From CAVXEH01 sp963805305 (GTDB taxonomy: Bacteria; Chloroflexota; Limnocylindria; QHBO01): a stretch of 64,000 nucleotides of DNA. The position numbers and the translations under genes are program-made. Positions 42,449 to 51,295 of this stretch are shown here, piece by piece (position 1 is the stretch's first letter; each line of letters starts with the position of its first letter). The notes beneath the pieces were generated by a model. That model searched no databases, was not told the origin of the DNA, and saw only the letters and a list, made by a program, of their open reading frames with translations. The stretch lies in NCBI GenBank assembly GCA_963805305.1, contig CAWDTM010000002.1, forward strand, positions 1-64,000, given 5' to 3'.

Positions 42449-42733
42449 TCAGCCCGCGACGGCATGCTCCTGGCCGATGATCTCCACGCTGGCGGCGAGC
42501 AGCGCGGTGTCCGCCAGCAGCGCGCGGGTGGCATGCTCGCCCAGGGACGCCAGCGCCGCCTCGAGTGCCTGGCGCGCGGTGCGACCCAGGCCGACCTCCG
42601 GCTCGTCCGCGATTTCGGCCACGGCCAGCCAGCGGTCGCCGAAGCGCGCCAGGCGCACGGTGACCGAAAAGTCGAGCCGACCCGGGGCGTGGAGCGTGAA
42701 CTCGGTGCGGACGAGAGCAGTGGAGGCGTTCAT
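42449..42733 (-). CDS. Hypothetical protein divergent from dnaE2
   Basis: A 94-residue protein: TALVRTEFTLHAPGRLDFSV, RLARFGDRWLAVAEIADEPEVGLGRTARQALEAAL and an Ala-rich helical tail. I do not recognise the family. ATG 42733. The 144-bp gap between it and dnaE2 holds the LexA-type box, so the protein could be SOS-controlled from the other side, but no minus-strand promoter is obvious. Confidence 0.55.
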   Translation of the reverse strand: MNASTALVRTEFTLHAPGRLDFSVTVRLARFGDRWLAVAEIADEPEVGLGRTARQALEAALASLGEHATRALLADTALLAASVEIIGQEHAVAG

Positions 42734-42838
42734 GGCGGCAGGATGTGCTTGGTTCGTGACACCTCTCGTGTCGTGGTTCTGCGGGCCGCAACCCAGATCG
42801 CTCGCCTTCCGCCGCCCATCAGCATCCGCATGGGTACC

Positions 42839-42867
42839 TTCCCAGAATAGAACAACTGTTCTATCAT
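42839..42867 (+). promoter_or_regulatory. dnaE2 promoter with LexA-type box
   Basis: TTCCCA (42839-42844) and TATCAT (42862-42867), 17 bp apart, overlap the palindrome TAGAACA-AC-TGTTCTA (42848-42863), extended to ATAGAACA/TGTTCTAT. It shares 14 of 16 bases, including both arms, with the imuA box. ATG 42878 is 10 nt after the -10. Confidence 0.8.
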
Positions 42868-42877
42868 TGCGCGTCCG

Positions 42878-45800
42878 ATGGCCGATCCGGACGCCCCCGC
42901 TCCCCACGCCTACTGCGAGCTGCACGCGCACAGCAACTTTTCCTTCCTCGACGGCGCCAGCCACCCCGAGGATCTCGTCGCGCAGGCGGCACTCCTGGAG
43001 ATGCCCACCCTGGCGATCACCGACCACGCCGGGATGTACGCCGCGGTTCGCCTCTGGAAGGCGGCCGCCCAGACCCGGACCGATGCCGCCCGCTCCGCGG
43101 GACTGCGCCCCGTGGAGGCGATCATCGGCCTGGAGATCGCCGTTCCCCGCGGTGAGGACGAGCTGCGCCTCGCCCGCCGCGGCCGCAGGCTCAACGACCC
43201 GATCCGCGGCGCGAAGGCCAGCCGCGGCTGGCCCGGCGAGCTCCACGCCGGCCCTGCCCCGGGCGACCACCTCGTCCTGCTGGCGCGCGACCCGGCCGGC
43301 TACACCGCCCTGTCGCGGCTCGCCAGCCGGGCCCATCTCGCCGGGGAGAAGCAGTACCCCATCTTCGAACGCGCGCTGGTCGAGACCGCCCTCGACGAGG
43401 GGCGCGGCCACATCGTCGGCCTCTCCGGCTGCCGCAACGGCGCCGTCCCGCGCCGCCTCCTCGCCGACGACCACGTCGGGGCGCTGGCCGCAGCTCGCGA
43501 CTGGGCCGCCCACTTCGCGGACGACGACTTCCTCATCGAGCTCTCCCATCACCTCGGCCCGGACGACGACTGGCTCATTGCACAGCTCGCCGCGCTGGCC
43601 GAGGAGGCCGGCCTGCCGACGCTCGTCACCAACGAGGTCCATTACGCGGAGGCCGCGGGCCACCGGCTCCAGGACGTGCTGGTCTGCATTCGTCACGGGG
43701 CGACCCTCGACCAGGCCCGCGAGCTGCTGCTGCCCAACGCCGAGTACCGGCTCAAGCCGGGCCGCGAGCTGGCCGCCATCGGTGCAGGGCTGCCCGACGC
43801 GCGCGCCCGCCGCGCGTGGGCCGACGGGATGGCGCGCGCGGCCGACATCGGCTCCGGCTGCCGCCTGGTGATGGACTTCGAGCGCTACCGGTTCCCGGGC
43901 TTCACGGTCCCCGAGGGCGAGACGCCGTTCTCCTATCTCTACGAGCTTGCCCACGAGGGCTTACGGGCCCGGTACCGGCCGATTACCAAGCAGGCCGTGA
44001 ACCAGCTGGCGCACGAGCTCGACGTCATCGAGCGCACGAACCTCGCCGAGTTCTTCCTCATCGTCTGGGACCTCATGGAGTTCGCGCGCGCGAACGGCAT
44101 CATCGGCCAGGGGCGGGGCAGCGCCGGTGACTCGATCGTGGCCTACTGCCTGGGGATCACCAAGGTCGACCCCATCGAGCACAAGCTGCTCTTCGAGCGC
44201 TTCATCAACGAGGCGCGCGCCCTGCCGGACATCGACATCGACTGGGACGTGAACCGCCGCGAGGAGGTGATCCAGTACCTCTACTCCCGCTACGGCGCCG
44301 ACCACGCGGCCATGGTCTGCAACGTGATCACCTACCGCGCGCGCTCCGCGGTCCGCGAGGTGGCCAAGGCGCTCGCCTTCCCGCCCGATGCCATCGATAC
44401 CATCGCCAAGGCGCTCGACACCCGCGACGCGAGCGACGTGGCCCGCGACCTGGCCCTGGACGGATCGTTCGCCTGGCTCTTCTCCGAGCTGGGCGTGCCC
44501 ATGGAGGAGCTCGCCGTCCCTTCGGGACGCGACGGCCGCGGCAGCCAGCCACAGACCGATGGGGCGCCGCCATCGGCCCATGCCTTCGTCCGTCCCTCCG
44601 CCGACTCGAGCTGGAACTCGCGGCCCCGACCGACCCTGCGCCCGGACCTGGCCGCCGCCGAGGCCCGGGCCCGCGAGGCGGCGAACGACCACGACGGGCG
44701 TCCCTACTCGGAGTCGGGCTGGTACCCGCCGCGCCGGCCGAGCGTGCTGGATCAATCGGTCGTCTCGGTGAAGCACGAGGGCTGGGAGCAGAAGCGCTAC
44801 GCGGGAGGAGCGGCCGCGCCCGGAGCGCCGCCGGCGTCGTCGCTCGAGCTTCCCGCCCCGCGCGACAACGGCTCGCCGGGACCCTGGAACGACCCGCCGC
44901 ACGTCCTCGATCGGGCGGGCGCACGGCGGATCGGCGAGCAGCAGTCGCCGCCACAGCCCCATGTTCACGTGGACCCGGAGAGCGGGATGCCCGTCGAGGA
45001 GCGCCGCCGACCGCAGGTAGTCGTCGACGGGGCGGTGACCGATGTCGAGTCCGATGGCCCGGCCCGGCTCCACGCGCGACCGCGCAACCGGTGGCAGTGG
45101 CTGCTGGCCCTCTGCGCGGAGATCGACGGCTTCCCGCGTCACCTGGGGATCCACGTGGGCGGCATGCTCGTGACCCGCACCCCGCTCATCGACCTGGTCC
45201 CCATCGAGCGCGCCTCCATGCCCGGTCGCGTGGTGACCGAGTTCGACAAGGAGGACGTGGAGGCGCTGGGCCTGGTGAAGATCGACCTCCTCTCCCTGCG
45301 CACCCTGGGCGTGGTGAGCGACGTCCTCGACCGGGTCGAGCGCGACACCGGCGAGCGTCCGGACCTCGACCGCCTGCCCCACGACGATCCGGAGGTCTTC
45401 GCCACCATCCGCAGCGCGGACACGGTGGGCATCTTCCAGATCGAGTCACGGGCCCAGATGCAGGCGCTTCCCAAGGCGCGGCCGGAGCGCTTCGAGGACC
45501 TGGTGGTCCAGGTGGCGATCATCCGCCCGGGTCCCATCCAGGGCAACGCCGTCCACCCGTACCTGCGACGGCGCGCCGGACAGGAGCCGGTGACTTATTT
45601 CCACCCCAGCCTGGAGCCGATCCTGGCGGACACCCTGGGCGTGATCCTCTACCAGGAGCAGGTGATGCAGATCGCCATCGCGGTCTGCGGCTACTCCGCG
45701 GTCGAGGCGGACATCTTCCGCAAGGCCATGGGCTCGCATCGGTCCCACGCCAAGATGCAGGCGGAGCGCGACCGGTTCGTGGGCGGCGCCATGCGCACCG

Positions 45801-46855
45801 GCCTGACGGAGCCCGATGCCGAGGAGCTCTTCAAACGCTGCTCCGCCTTCGCGGAGTTCGGCTTCGCCCGGGCCCACGCCGCGGCCTTTGCCAAGATCAC
45901 CTACGACACCGCCTGGCTCCGGCTCCACTACCCGGTCCACTACCTCGCGGGCCTGCTGAACAACCAGCCCATGGGCTTCTACTCACCATCCGTGCTGGTG
46001 GGCGACGCGAAGCGCCACGGGGTGCGGGTCCTGCCGGTGGACGTCAACGCCTCGAGGTGGGAGCACGACGTCGAGCGAATCGGTGACTCCGGGGATGCGC
46101 GGCGGGACTACGGGTTGCGCCTGGGGATGCGCCAGGTCAAGGGGATCGACGAGGCGACGCGCGAGACGCTCGAGGCGGAGCGCGTCATCGGCGTCTACAC
46201 GGGCGTGCGCGACTTCGTGGCCCGCACCGGCCTGGGCGAGCAGGTGGTCGAGCGGCTGATCGCCATCGGCGCCTTCGACTGGACCGATGTCGGCCGCCGT
46301 GAGCTGCTCTGGCAGCTCCGCACCACCCTCGCCGATGCCGACCCGGCCCATCCCGCCCTGGGGTTGACCGATGACGCGCAGCGCGCGCTGGGCGCGAGCC
46401 TGCCGGCCATGACCTTCGCGGAGCGGATCGCCGCCGACTACCGGGAGCTGGGCCTCTCGCCCACCGCCCACCCGGTGGAGCTCTTCCGTGCGCGCATCGG
46501 CCGCCGCGGGGTGCTGACCATCGCCGAGGCGGGGCGGCAACGCAACCGGTCGCTGGTTCGCATGGCCGGGCTGGCGGTGAGCATCCAGCACCCCATGACC
46601 GCCAAGAACTTCGTCTTCATTGCCCTGGAGGACGAGACCGGGATGATCAACGTCACCGTCCGGCCCCAGGTCTACACGCAGTACCGGGCGCTGCTCCACC
46701 GCCATCCGCTGCTGGTCATCGACGGGACGCTGCAGGTCGAGGGGGAGGTGCTCAACGTCGTCGCGCGGCGGATCCGCCCGGTGGACGCGGTGGTCGCCGA
46801 GGACCGCCGCGAGACCCGCCTTCCCCTGGCCAGGCAGCAGCGCCTGTTCCGCTGA
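42878..46855 (+). CDS. dnaE2: Error-prone DNA polymerase DnaE2 with a large insertion
   Basis: A C-family DNA polymerase of the damage-induced DnaE2 class. The PHP domain begins ELHAHSNFSFLDGASHPEDL, the palm has GQGRGSAGDS and PDIDIDW (about residues 450-456) with the catalytic aspartates, and the C-terminal OB domain includes NFVFIALEDETGMINVTV. At 1325 residues it exceeds the usual 1050-1100. A Pro/Arg/Glu-rich, probably disordered insertion of about 195 residues lies at about 543-736, before GFPRHLGIHVGGM. The protein ends RQQRLFR, a QxxLF-type clamp-binding motif. A LexA-type box lies in its promoter. Confidence 0.92.
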   Translation: MADPDAPAPHAYCELHAHSNFSFLDGASHPEDLVAQAALLEMPTLAITDHAGMYAAVRLWKAAAQTRTDAARSAGLRPVEAIIGLEIAVPRGEDELRLARRGRRLNDPIRGAKASRGWPGELHAGPAPGDHLVLLARDPAGYTALSRLASRAHLAGEKQYPIFERALVETALDEGRGHIVGLSGCRNGAVPRRLLADDHVGALAAARDWAAHFADDDFLIELSHHLGPDDDWLIAQLAALAEEAGLPTLVTNEVHYAEAAGHRLQDVLVCIRHGATLDQARELLLPNAEYRLKPGRELAAIGAGLPDARARRAWADGMARAADIGSGCRLVMDFERYRFPGFTVPEGETPFSYLYELAHEGLRARYRPITKQAVNQLAHELDVIERTNLAEFFLIVWDLMEFARANGIIGQGRGSAGDSIVAYCLGITKVDPIEHKLLFERFINEARALPDIDIDWDVNRREEVIQYLYSRYGADHAAMVCNVITYRARSAVREVAKALAFPPDAIDTIAKALDTRDASDVARDLALDGSFAWLFSELGVPMEELAVPSGRDGRGSQPQTDGAPPSAHAFVRPSADSSWNSRPRPTLRPDLAAAEARAREAANDHDGRPYSESGWYPPRRPSVLDQSVVSVKHEGWEQKRYAGGAAAPGAPPASSLELPAPRDNGSPGPWNDPPHVLDRAGARRIGEQQSPPQPHVHVDPESGMPVEERRRPQVVVDGAVTDVESDGPARLHARPRNRWQWLLALCAEIDGFPRHLGIHVGGMLVTRTPLIDLVPIERASMPGRVVTEFDKEDVEALGLVKIDLLSLRTLGVVSDVLDRVERDTGERPDLDRLPHDDPEVFATIRSADTVGIFQIESRAQMQALPKARPERFEDLVVQVAIIRPGPIQGNAVHPYLRRRAGQEPVTYFHPSLEPILADTLGVILYQEQVMQIAIAVCGYSAVEADIFRKAMGSHRSHAKMQAERDRFVGGAMRTGLTEPDAEELFKRCSAFAEFGFARAHAAAFAKITYDTAWLRLHYPVHYLAGLLNNQPMGFYSPSVLVGDAKRHGVRVLPVDVNASRWEHDVERIGDSGDARRDYGLRLGMRQVKGIDEATRETLEAERVIGVYTGVRDFVARTGLGEQVVERLIAIGAFDWTDVGRRELLWQLRTTLADADPAHPALGLTDDAQRALGASLPAMTFAERIAADYRELGLSPTAHPVELFRARIGRRGVLTIAEAGRQRNRSLVRMAGLAVSIQHPMTAKNFVFIALEDETGMINVTVRPQVYTQYRALLHRHPLLVIDGTLQVEGEVLNVVARRIRPVDAVVAEDRRETRLPLARQQRLFR

Positions 46856-46980
46856 CCCGCAGCGCATTGGACCGCTCGCGCGGCCCCGAAGCTGCCGGAT
46901 TTCGCCACCCAAGGAGGCGGCACACGACTTGCGCGACCATCTCGCGTGAACTGCCACCGTCCCCGCTCGTCACGAACGCC

Positions 46981-47664
46981 ATGCCGCCGCGCTGGCTGAT
47001 CAGCGTCGCCTGGGCTTCCCTTGCGGTCGCCGTGGGATGCCTGGCGGTCATCCTGATCGACATCTACGTCCGCGGCTACCGCCAGCGCATGGGCGTCATG
47101 GAAGCAGTCTGGCCAATCACCGCGCTCTACGCCGGTCCGCTGGGACTGTGGGCCTACTGGACCCTGGGACGGCCGCAGAGCGCTCGCTGGCAGGAGCGCA
47201 ACGGCCGCGCGCCCGACAGGCCCTTCGGGGTGACCGTGGCGATAGGCGTGATGCACTGCGGCGGCGGCTGCACCCTCGGCGACGTGATGGGCGCCACCCT
47301 CGTGACCGTCGCCGGGCTGCAGGTCGCCGGCCTGGCCCTGTGGCCGGAGCTGATCGTCGACTACGTCCTGGCGTTCGCGCTCGGGATCGCGTTCCAGTAC
47401 TACGCCATCGCGCCCATGCGCGGCTTGGGTGTCCGCGATGGGCTGGTTGCTGCGCTGAAGGCCGATGCCCTGTCCCTCACTGCGTTCGAGGTGGGGCTCT
47501 TCGGCTGGATGATCCTCACGCAGCTCGTCCTCGTTCCCGCGCACGTCCATCCGGACCAGCCCGTCTACTGGCTGATGATGCAGTTCGGGATGTTGCTGGG
47601 CCTCGTGACCGCCTACCCGGTCAACTGGTGGCTCATCCGGGCGGGCATCAAGGAGCGCATGTAG
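46981..47664 (+). CDS. DUF4396 membrane protein
   Basis: A 227-residue protein with about six helices and the family signature VMHCGGGCTLGDVMGATLV, in which the His and Cys pair may bind a metal. ATG 46981 is preferred; the frame extends upstream without a better start. DUF4396 proteins occur alone or beside metal-related genes and their function is unknown. The gene is 27 bp upstream of the PAP2 gene. Confidence 0.75.
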   Translation: MPPRWLISVAWASLAVAVGCLAVILIDIYVRGYRQRMGVMEAVWPITALYAGPLGLWAYWTLGRPQSARWQERNGRAPDRPFGVTVAIGVMHCGGGCTLGDVMGATLVTVAGLQVAGLALWPELIVDYVLAFALGIAFQYYAIAPMRGLGVRDGLVAALKADALSLTAFEVGLFGWMILTQLVLVPAHVHPDQPVYWLMMQFGMLLGLVTAYPVNWWLIRAGIKERM

Positions 47665-47690
47665 TCGCGGATCTGGGCTACCCTGCGGGG

Positions 47691-48698
47691 ATGGAGCAGA
47701 CCGGCATCCCGAGCAGCCGGGAGGCGGAGGGACCCGTGGGCGGCGCCTCCGGGCGGCGCCGGAACGAGCGCCTGCTGTTTGCGGCGGTCGCCGGATATGC
47801 CGCGCTGATCGTCTTCCTGATGATCGATCGCGGCGTGAGCATCACGCCCGACGTCCTCGCGGTGGCCTTCGCGCTCATCGCGCTCTTCCTCGGCCGCGGC
47901 CTTCTCTTCCTGCGTGACTGGATCCCGTTCGTGGCCCTCTTCCTTGCCTACGAGCTGATGCGGGGCATCGCGGACAACGCGGGCTTCCCGGTCCACATGC
48001 ACGACGTGATTGCGGTGGAGCGCGTGATCGCGTTCGGCCACCTTCCGAACGAGCTGCTCCAGGACATCTTCGACCCGGCGCGCGGCGTCAACGGCTGGAC
48101 GATCCTGGCCACCAGCGTCTACATGCTCCACTTCGTGCTCCCCATCGTGACCGCGTTCCTGCTCTGGCTGTGGCGGCGCCGGATCTTCTACTCCTACGTT
48201 GCCGCGTTCATCGTGCTGAGCATGGTGGGCTTCGTGACCTTCCTCCTCCTGCCGGTGGCGCCGCCCTGGATGGCGGCAGACTCCGGCGCCCTGAACGGGC
48301 CCGACGGCCGGCCCGTGATCGCCTACCTCAAGCCCGATGCCTTCACAGCGCTGGCGAATGCGCTCGGCTTCAACGGGACGTGGCTGACCACGTACACCTT
48401 CTACGAGGTGAACCCGAACGGGGTCGCGGCCTTCCCGTCACTCCACGCCGCCTACCCGTTCCTCTCCTTCCTGGTCCTGCGCCAGGCGTTCGGCCGGGTG
48501 GGGTGGCTCGCCTTCGGCTACTTCCTCCTCGCCTCGCTGTCGATCATGCTGACCGGGGATCACTACCTCGTCGACGTGCTGGGCGGGGTGATCTACGCCT
48601 CGGCGGTCTACCTGCTCGTGGCTCGTCCCCCGCGCTGGCTGCGGAGGGTGACCGCTCGTCTGTCGGGCGATGCGCGCCCGTCCGGCGCCGTGGCCTGA
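47691..48698 (+). CDS. PAP2-superfamily membrane phosphatase/transferase
   Basis: A 335-residue polytopic protein of the PAP2_3 (Aur1/inositol-phosphotransferase-like) branch. The active-site pieces are PSLHAAYPFLSFLV (PSxH) and SIMLTGDHYLVDVLGG, whose His and Asp fit the third phosphatase motif. The usual first KX6RP motif is not evident. Such enzymes remove or transfer lipid phosphate headgroups on the outer face. ATG 47691 lies 6 nt after TACCCT (47679-47684). Confidence 0.78.
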   Translation: MEQTGIPSSREAEGPVGGASGRRRNERLLFAAVAGYAALIVFLMIDRGVSITPDVLAVAFALIALFLGRGLLFLRDWIPFVALFLAYELMRGIADNAGFPVHMHDVIAVERVIAFGHLPNELLQDIFDPARGVNGWTILATSVYMLHFVLPIVTAFLLWLWRRRIFYSYVAAFIVLSMVGFVTFLLLPVAPPWMAADSGALNGPDGRPVIAYLKPDAFTALANALGFNGTWLTTYTFYEVNPNGVAAFPSLHAAYPFLSFLVLRQAFGRVGWLAFGYFLLASLSIMLTGDHYLVDVLGGVIYASAVYLLVARPPRWLRRVTARLSGDARPSGAVA

Positions 48699-48702
48699 GC
48701 CG

Positions 48703-49419
48703 GTGCCTGGCTGGTTCTCGTCCGGCTGGCTCCGCGCGGAGGATGGCGTCCTCGCCGCCTGGTCGTTCGCCCTGCCCGCGGTCTCGAGCCTCTTCGGAAC
48801 GGTGGGACCCACGGCATCGGAGAGCGGAGCGCACCCCCTGACCGGCGCCATCGAGCTCCTCGCGGTGGCCGGGGCGTTTGCCGCACTCCTGACCAGGCCG
48901 CCCCAGCAGCCCGCGGTTCGCCTGGCTGGAGCGGATGCTCCGCGCTGGATCATCTGCGGGCCGTTGATCGGTGGGCTGGCCTTCGCGACCGACGGGGCCA
49001 TGACCCAGCTCGGCCTGGGATCGGGCGACTGGGTGATTGGCCTGGCGTTCGTGGCCATCATGATCGGGACCCTCGGGGCCAATCACCTTCCCGTAGTGGC
49101 GGCCCCGCTCCGGCGCCTCTTCGTGGTGCCTTTCACGCTCGTCAGCGCGGCCTACTTCAACGGGTTCGCCGCCATCTTCCTGGGGTCGCTCGACATCGGC
49201 CAGGTGCTTGCCACCGCTCCGGCGGCAGGCCTGAGCTTCGGCCTTTTCATCCTGCTGCTCATCTTTGGGGGCATGGCCGCGTACTACGCCATGTTCGTGG
49301 TGGCGCCACGGGAGCTGGCCGACCCCGAGGCGAGCGGCGTGCGCTGGGCGGTTCGCTTCGCCCTCTACGTCGTCGCGAGCCTGGCCGGGATCGGGTGGCT
49401 GGCGGTGATCGCCGGCTGA
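48703..49419 (+). CDS. Polytopic membrane protein
   Basis: A protein of 238 residues from GTG 48703, or 249 from ATG 48670 inside the PAP2 gene. It has about six transmembrane helices (LPAVSSLFGTVGP, IELLAVAGAFAALL, WIICGPLIGGLAFATDGAMT, LSFGLFILLLIFGGMAAYYA and others). No catalytic motif. GTG 48703 is 4 bp after the PAP2 stop, so the two are probably co-translated. Function unknown. Confidence 0.6.
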   Translation: MPGWFSSGWLRAEDGVLAAWSFALPAVSSLFGTVGPTASESGAHPLTGAIELLAVAGAFAALLTRPPQQPAVRLAGADAPRWIICGPLIGGLAFATDGAMTQLGLGSGDWVIGLAFVAIMIGTLGANHLPVVAAPLRRLFVVPFTLVSAAYFNGFAAIFLGSLDIGQVLATAPAAGLSFGLFILLLIFGGMAAYYAMFVVAPRELADPEASGVRWAVRFALYVVASLAGIGWLAVIAG

Positions 49420-49434
49420 CCCGCGAGCAACACC

Positions 49435-50247
49435 TCAACCCGCGACGGATTGCGCTCCGAGGATGAGCGGCAGCAGCGTGCCGAAGAAGTACCCGGCGAC
49501 TCCCGCGAAGGCGCCCAGGGCCAGGATCTCCAGTCCGGAGCGCAGCCATCCGCGGCGCGTCCAGCGCGACTTCACGACGCCGATGGCAAAGAGGACGACG
49601 CCGGTTGCCAGGAGCGAGCCGAGGACGCCGCCCTGCACGGGCAGGAACAGGTACGGAATGATGGGGACCGCGGCCCCCAGCCCGAACGCGACGCCCATCA
49701 CCACGGCGCCCTGCGCCGGCGACCCCTCGGCGTGCTCGCCGGTGAGCCCCAGCTCCTTCTCGACCATGGTCTTGAGCAGAACCGCGGGGTGCTCGGCGAG
49801 GATCCCGGCGACCGCGGTCGCGCGCTCACGAGGCAGGCCGTCCTCCTCGAGCATGAACGCCATCTCCGCCTCAGCCTCGCCGGGACGCTCCGCCACCTCA
49901 ACGCGCTCGCCCACGATCTGCGCGTCGAAGATCTCCTTCTGGCTCTTGCTCGACATGTACTCGCCGGCCGCCATGCTGAAGATGCCGGCCAGCCCGGAGG
50001 CGATGCCGGCGATCAGGATCGGGAAGCGGTCGGCGGAGGCTCCCGCCACCGTGCTCGCGACGGCGACCGTGCTCACCAGCCCATCCTGGGCCCCGAAGAT
50101 CGCCTCGCGGATCTCGCCCAGCAGGCTCGCCGTGCGGCGCTCCTCCGCGAGGTGTCCGGCGATCCAGCCGCGTTCGAACGCGCCGGCCGGCAGGCTGGCC
50201 CGCGCTTCCTCGTCGTCGAGTGGGTGGCTCTGCGGGGCGCTGCTCAT
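49435..50247 (-). CDS. VIT1/CCC1-family metal transporter
   Basis: A 270-residue iron/manganese transporter of the VIT/CCC1 type. REAIFGAQDGLVSTVAVASTVAGA in the first helices, MAAGEYMSSKSQKEIFDAQI (metal-site E and M residues), a cytoplasmic helical segment with many glutamates, and three final helices fit the family. ATG 50247 lies 6 nt after TACGAT (50259-50254, minus strand). It probably stores or exports ferrous iron or manganese. It converges on the preceding membrane gene. Confidence 0.85.
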   Translation of the reverse strand: MSSAPQSHPLDDEEARASLPAGAFERGWIAGHLAEERRTASLLGEIREAIFGAQDGLVSTVAVASTVAGASADRFPILIAGIASGLAGIFSMAAGEYMSSKSQKEIFDAQIVGERVEVAERPGEAEAEMAFMLEEDGLPRERATAVAGILAEHPAVLLKTMVEKELGLTGEHAEGSPAQGAVVMGVAFGLGAAVPIIPYLFLPVQGGVLGSLLATGVVLFAIGVVKSRWTRRGWLRSGLEILALGAFAGVAGYFFGTLLPLILGAQSVAG

Positions 50248-50353
50248 GGACCGATCGTAGCGGACCCGGCACTGGCGCCGGCGCGCACGGGAACGAATCA
50301 GCGCGGCCCGGCGTCCTACCCGCACGCAAGCCAGTGACAGAGAGGAAGCTGCC

Positions 50354-51283
50354 ATGTCGCGCATCCGCCCAACATCGATCCCCAGCCGACGGCGCGTTGC
50401 CGGCGGACTGGCGGTGGTCCTCGCCATCGGCGCCATCCTGGCCGCCTGCGCATCGTCGGGCGCCGGCGAACCGATGGCGGCCGGCGCGAGCGCCGGCTCG
50501 CCCGCGCGCGAGAAGGCCGCCGCGGGTGACAACCTCCAGGCGTTCCCGGGCGGCGGGACCGTCACCGCCAACCAGTACGCGGCCGCCGTGGACCAGCGGA
50601 TCGTGAAAACGGGTGACGTCACCCTCCAGGTTGCCAACGTGGCCGATGCGTCCGGTCGGGTGCGGGCCATGGCCGCCACCCTGGGTGGCTACGTGGGCGG
50701 TGCCCAGGCAGGGACCCTCGACGAGTCCGCCACGCTCACCCTGCGCATTCCGGCGGCGCGCTTCGACGACGCCATCAGCCGACTCCACGAGATCGGCGAC
50801 AAGGTCCTCTCGGAATCGACGACCGAGCAGGACGTCACGGCGGCGGTCGTGGACCTCGATGCCCGGCTGAAGAACCTGCAGTCGTCAGAGGCCCAGTACC
50901 GGACCCTGATGGCGAAGGCCGCCAAGATCGAGGACATCCTGGCCGTGCAGTCGCGCCTGGACGACGTCCAGGGCCAGATCGAGCAGCTCAGCGCGCAGCT
51001 CAAGCAGCTCACGAACCAGGCCGACCTGTCGACCCTGACCGTCACGCTCCAGCCGCAGCCCCAACCGATCTCGGCAGCCTCCTCGACCTGGGATCCGGGT
51101 GAGACGCTCTCGAGCGCGGTCGGAGCGCTCCTGACCGTTGGCCAGGGGCTGGCCACGGCCGGCATCTGGCTCGCCATTGTCGGGTTCCCGATCCTCGTGG
51201 TGCTCGGGATCGCGTTCCTGGTCCTGGCCCGCCTCGGACTGCTGCGACGTCCGGCGTCAGCGCCTCCGTTGCCGGAGGCCTGA
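50354..51283 (+). CDS. DUF4349 lipoprotein
   Basis: A 309-residue lipoprotein: signal GGLAVVLAIGAILAACASSG (lipobox LAAC), then the DUF4349 domain (RIVKTGDVTLQVANVADASG, GGYVGGAQ, TLRIPAARFDDAI), a coiled coil (DARLKNLQSSEAQYRTLMAK onward), and a final transmembrane helix with a short cytoplasmic tail. The family's function is not established. A GAGAGGAAG site precedes ATG 50354. It is divergent from the VIT1 gene and converges on bioY. Confidence 0.85.
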   Translation: MSRIRPTSIPSRRRVAGGLAVVLAIGAILAACASSGAGEPMAAGASAGSPAREKAAAGDNLQAFPGGGTVTANQYAAAVDQRIVKTGDVTLQVANVADASGRVRAMAATLGGYVGGAQAGTLDESATLTLRIPAARFDDAISRLHEIGDKVLSESTTEQDVTAAVVDLDARLKNLQSSEAQYRTLMAKAAKIEDILAVQSRLDDVQGQIEQLSAQLKQLTNQADLSTLTVTLQPQPQPISAASSTWDPGETLSSAVGALLTVGQGLATAGIWLAIVGFPILVVLGIAFLVLARLGLLRRPASAPPLPEA

Positions 51284-51295
51284 TCCGGCACACGG

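Noticed and set aside
42449..43954. A 501-codon minus-strand frame antisense to dnaE2
   Set aside because: High-GC shadow of dnaE2; only the 94-codon part from ATG 42733 is kept as a gene.
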